From Vampirovibrionales bacterium (GTDB lineage: Bacteria > Cyanobacteriota > Vampirovibrionia > Vampirovibrionales > Vampirovibrionaceae), in assembly GCA_029262635.1 (NCBI GenBank), contig JAJCZA010000002.1, positions 62,001-126,000 on the forward strand: 64,000 nt of DNA, written 5' to 3'. This document shows, one piece after another, positions 62,915-64,000 of this stretch. A program made the translations under genes and the position numbers. Positions within the stretch are counted from its first letter, which is position 1. Every line of letters starts with the position of its first letter. Under the pieces are notes generated by a model, which was not told the origin of the DNA, ran no database searches, and saw only the letters and a list, made by a program, of their open reading frames with translations.

Positions 62915-63450
62915 GAGCCTATACCTTCATTGGTCAGTTGGCTCTGAGCTGAGTTTAACAAATCCAGCTCGCCTTTCAGATCGGCTTTGGGATGGAAGCC
63001 GTACAGTATGTTTTGAATGGTCCCGTCAAACCGAACAAAGACCAGGATTGGGACAATCGAAGGCTGAAAGGCTTCAAAAACAGCCCGGTTCTTTTTGCGA
63101 TCGGTTTTGATGTCATAAACTCGGGTTTGCATATTGGGATAATGAGGAAAAAGTCCTTCAAGAACGGGAGCCATTCGTTTGCAATCAAGACAGTATTTTG
63201 AACGAAACTCTATTAATAGGGGCTTTCCGGCCATCTCAGGATAAATCGCCTTAATGTCTTCCGAGGTAACGGGCTTAATCCCGGAAAACATGGCGTTTGA
63301 GTTTGAGACGGTTGTTTCAGGAATGTTTCTGGTTGCAGGGTCTGTTTTATCAGGCGCTTCATTGAGTACCCAGAAAGTACTGATAGCGAGGAGTAGAATC
63401 ATGACGACGCTGACCCAGAATTTTTCTTTAAATGTTTTTGGAGGAACCAT
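62911..63450 (-). CDS. Membrane-anchored thioredoxin-like protein
   Basis: From ATG 63450 (179 aa; frame opens at 63468, TTG). An N-terminal hydrophobic anchor (about residues 14-30) is followed by a thioredoxin-like domain with CLDC at about residues 87-90. It is a likely periplasmic thiol-disulfide partner of the overlapping CcdA. It may serve cytochrome c maturation or disulfide reduction. Confidence 0.85.
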   Translation of the reverse strand: MVPPKTFKEKFWVSVVMILLLAISTFWVLNEAPDKTDPATRNIPETTVSNSNAMFSGIKPVTSEDIKAIYPEMAGKPLLIEFRSKYCLDCKRMAPVLEGLFPHYPNMQTRVYDIKTDRKKNRAVFEAFQPSIVPILVFVRFDGTIQNILYGFHPKADLKGELDLLNSAQSQLTNEGIGS

Positions 63451-63687
63451 TAAATATCTCTTTTTCAATTGGAAAACGACCTTATCCTATAATAAAAAAC
63501 AGGGGGCTTCTATTGAGGACTTGTCATCGCTTATTTTGCGTCAGTTCTCTTATCATTCTGTCTTGATGATTTTCGACGGCCGCATCATCTGAAAGTTCCT
63601 TTGAACGCCCATTTTTCAGAGGAGGCGGGCTTATTATGAAAAAAGTTAGAGTGGAGATAGATAGCACAGATCAGGAGATTTGTTCCC

Positions 63688-64000
63688 TATGGGGTTTCGT
63701 TTTTTAAGCCTTATCGCCTTATTCACCGGCCTACTTCTCTTTCTTTTGGTAGGTTCGTTTCATCTGGAATGGCAGCCTCAGCCTAGCGGGACAACCCGAA
63801 TGCTTCTCTCTGTCGAGTTTAAACTCCCGAAACCCGTAATCGAAGATATTAATAAAAACCCGCTGGATTCTTCAGCCACATGGCGTAAAGCTTTTGGTAA
63901 TCGTTTACGCCATGCGATTATTCAAGTACTGGCTGATCCTCAGGAGGCTCCCGAAAAGTCACTTAAAAAAACAAAAATACGCTCTAAAAACCGGATGCCG
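63688..64000 (+). CDS. Partial membrane-anchored protein
   Basis: ATG 63688 is preceded by AGGAG (63672-63676) at 11 nt. The frame stays open to the window end (104 codons seen). The first 25 residues are hydrophobic (FLSLIALFTGLLLFLLVGSF), a signal anchor. The rest is polar, with a basic end. It continues past the window, so no product can be named. Confidence 0.65.

Overview
The window looks like chromosome from a non-photosynthetic relative of Cyanobacteria, most likely in the Vampirovibrionia/Melainabacteria group. This is an inference from gene content. Supporting points are a Ski2-like DSHCT helicase of the cyanobacterial kind, a BtpA-family protein, a cyanobacterial/cyanophage-like ThyX, adjacent purL and purF, an Flp/Tad pilus locus, and many small lineage-specific proteins sharing a short F-x-G peptide. 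No photosynthesis genes are present. Coding density is high, and 4-nt ATGA (or TTGA) overlaps are frequent.

Layout: 1-3.5 kb has tRNA-Pro, a YkgJ-type cysteine-cluster protein, a membrane protein, a START-like protein and small unknowns. 3.5-10 kb is a nucleoside-salvage group: pyrimidine- and purine-nucleoside phosphorylases and a NupC-type transporter, interrupted by the helicase gene. 10-24.5 kb is mostly housekeeping: folC, dcd, btpA-like, der, plsY-gpsA, a TPR protein, a pentapeptide protein and purL-purF. 24.5-29 kb carries the SRP RNA, small proteins, a MetF-like reductase and gatA. 29.1-32.1 kb holds three tandem paralogous proteins of about 310-330 aa, each with an Flp-pilin-type N-terminus. 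32.5-39.7 kb is rich in lineage-specific genes: coiled-coil proteins, a cobalamin riboswitch in front of an unknown membrane protein, a bactofilin-like protein and a tandem array of QPKFG proteins. rnhC and thyX lie among them. 39.7-45.6 kb has a secreted GH8 glycosidase downstream of thrS, argF and surE.

45.7-46.3 kb shows tRNA-Leu(GAG) and a second, partial copy of it flanking one small ORF. 46.4-48.9 kb is a minus-strand Tad group (two Flp pilins, a TadE-like and a TadG-like protein), followed by a probable GT-C-like membrane protein. 50.9-52.7 kb is a sterol-desaturase/creatininase fusion. From 54.4 kb to the end come holB-holA, a SAM hydrolase, a HEAT-like protein overlapping a hydroxyacid dehydrogenase gene, asd-dapA, rsmD-ccdA-thioredoxin and a truncated membrane-anchored CDS.

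Together the genes suggest an organism that scavenges nucleosides, makes dTMP by the ThyX route, builds Tad pili, secretes a glycosidase and regulates something by B12. That would fit a host-associated or predatory lifestyle, but the sequence does not prove it. The most novel-looking items are the large Flp-like pilin array, the B12 riboswitch on an unknown gene, and the recurring F-x-G peptide.
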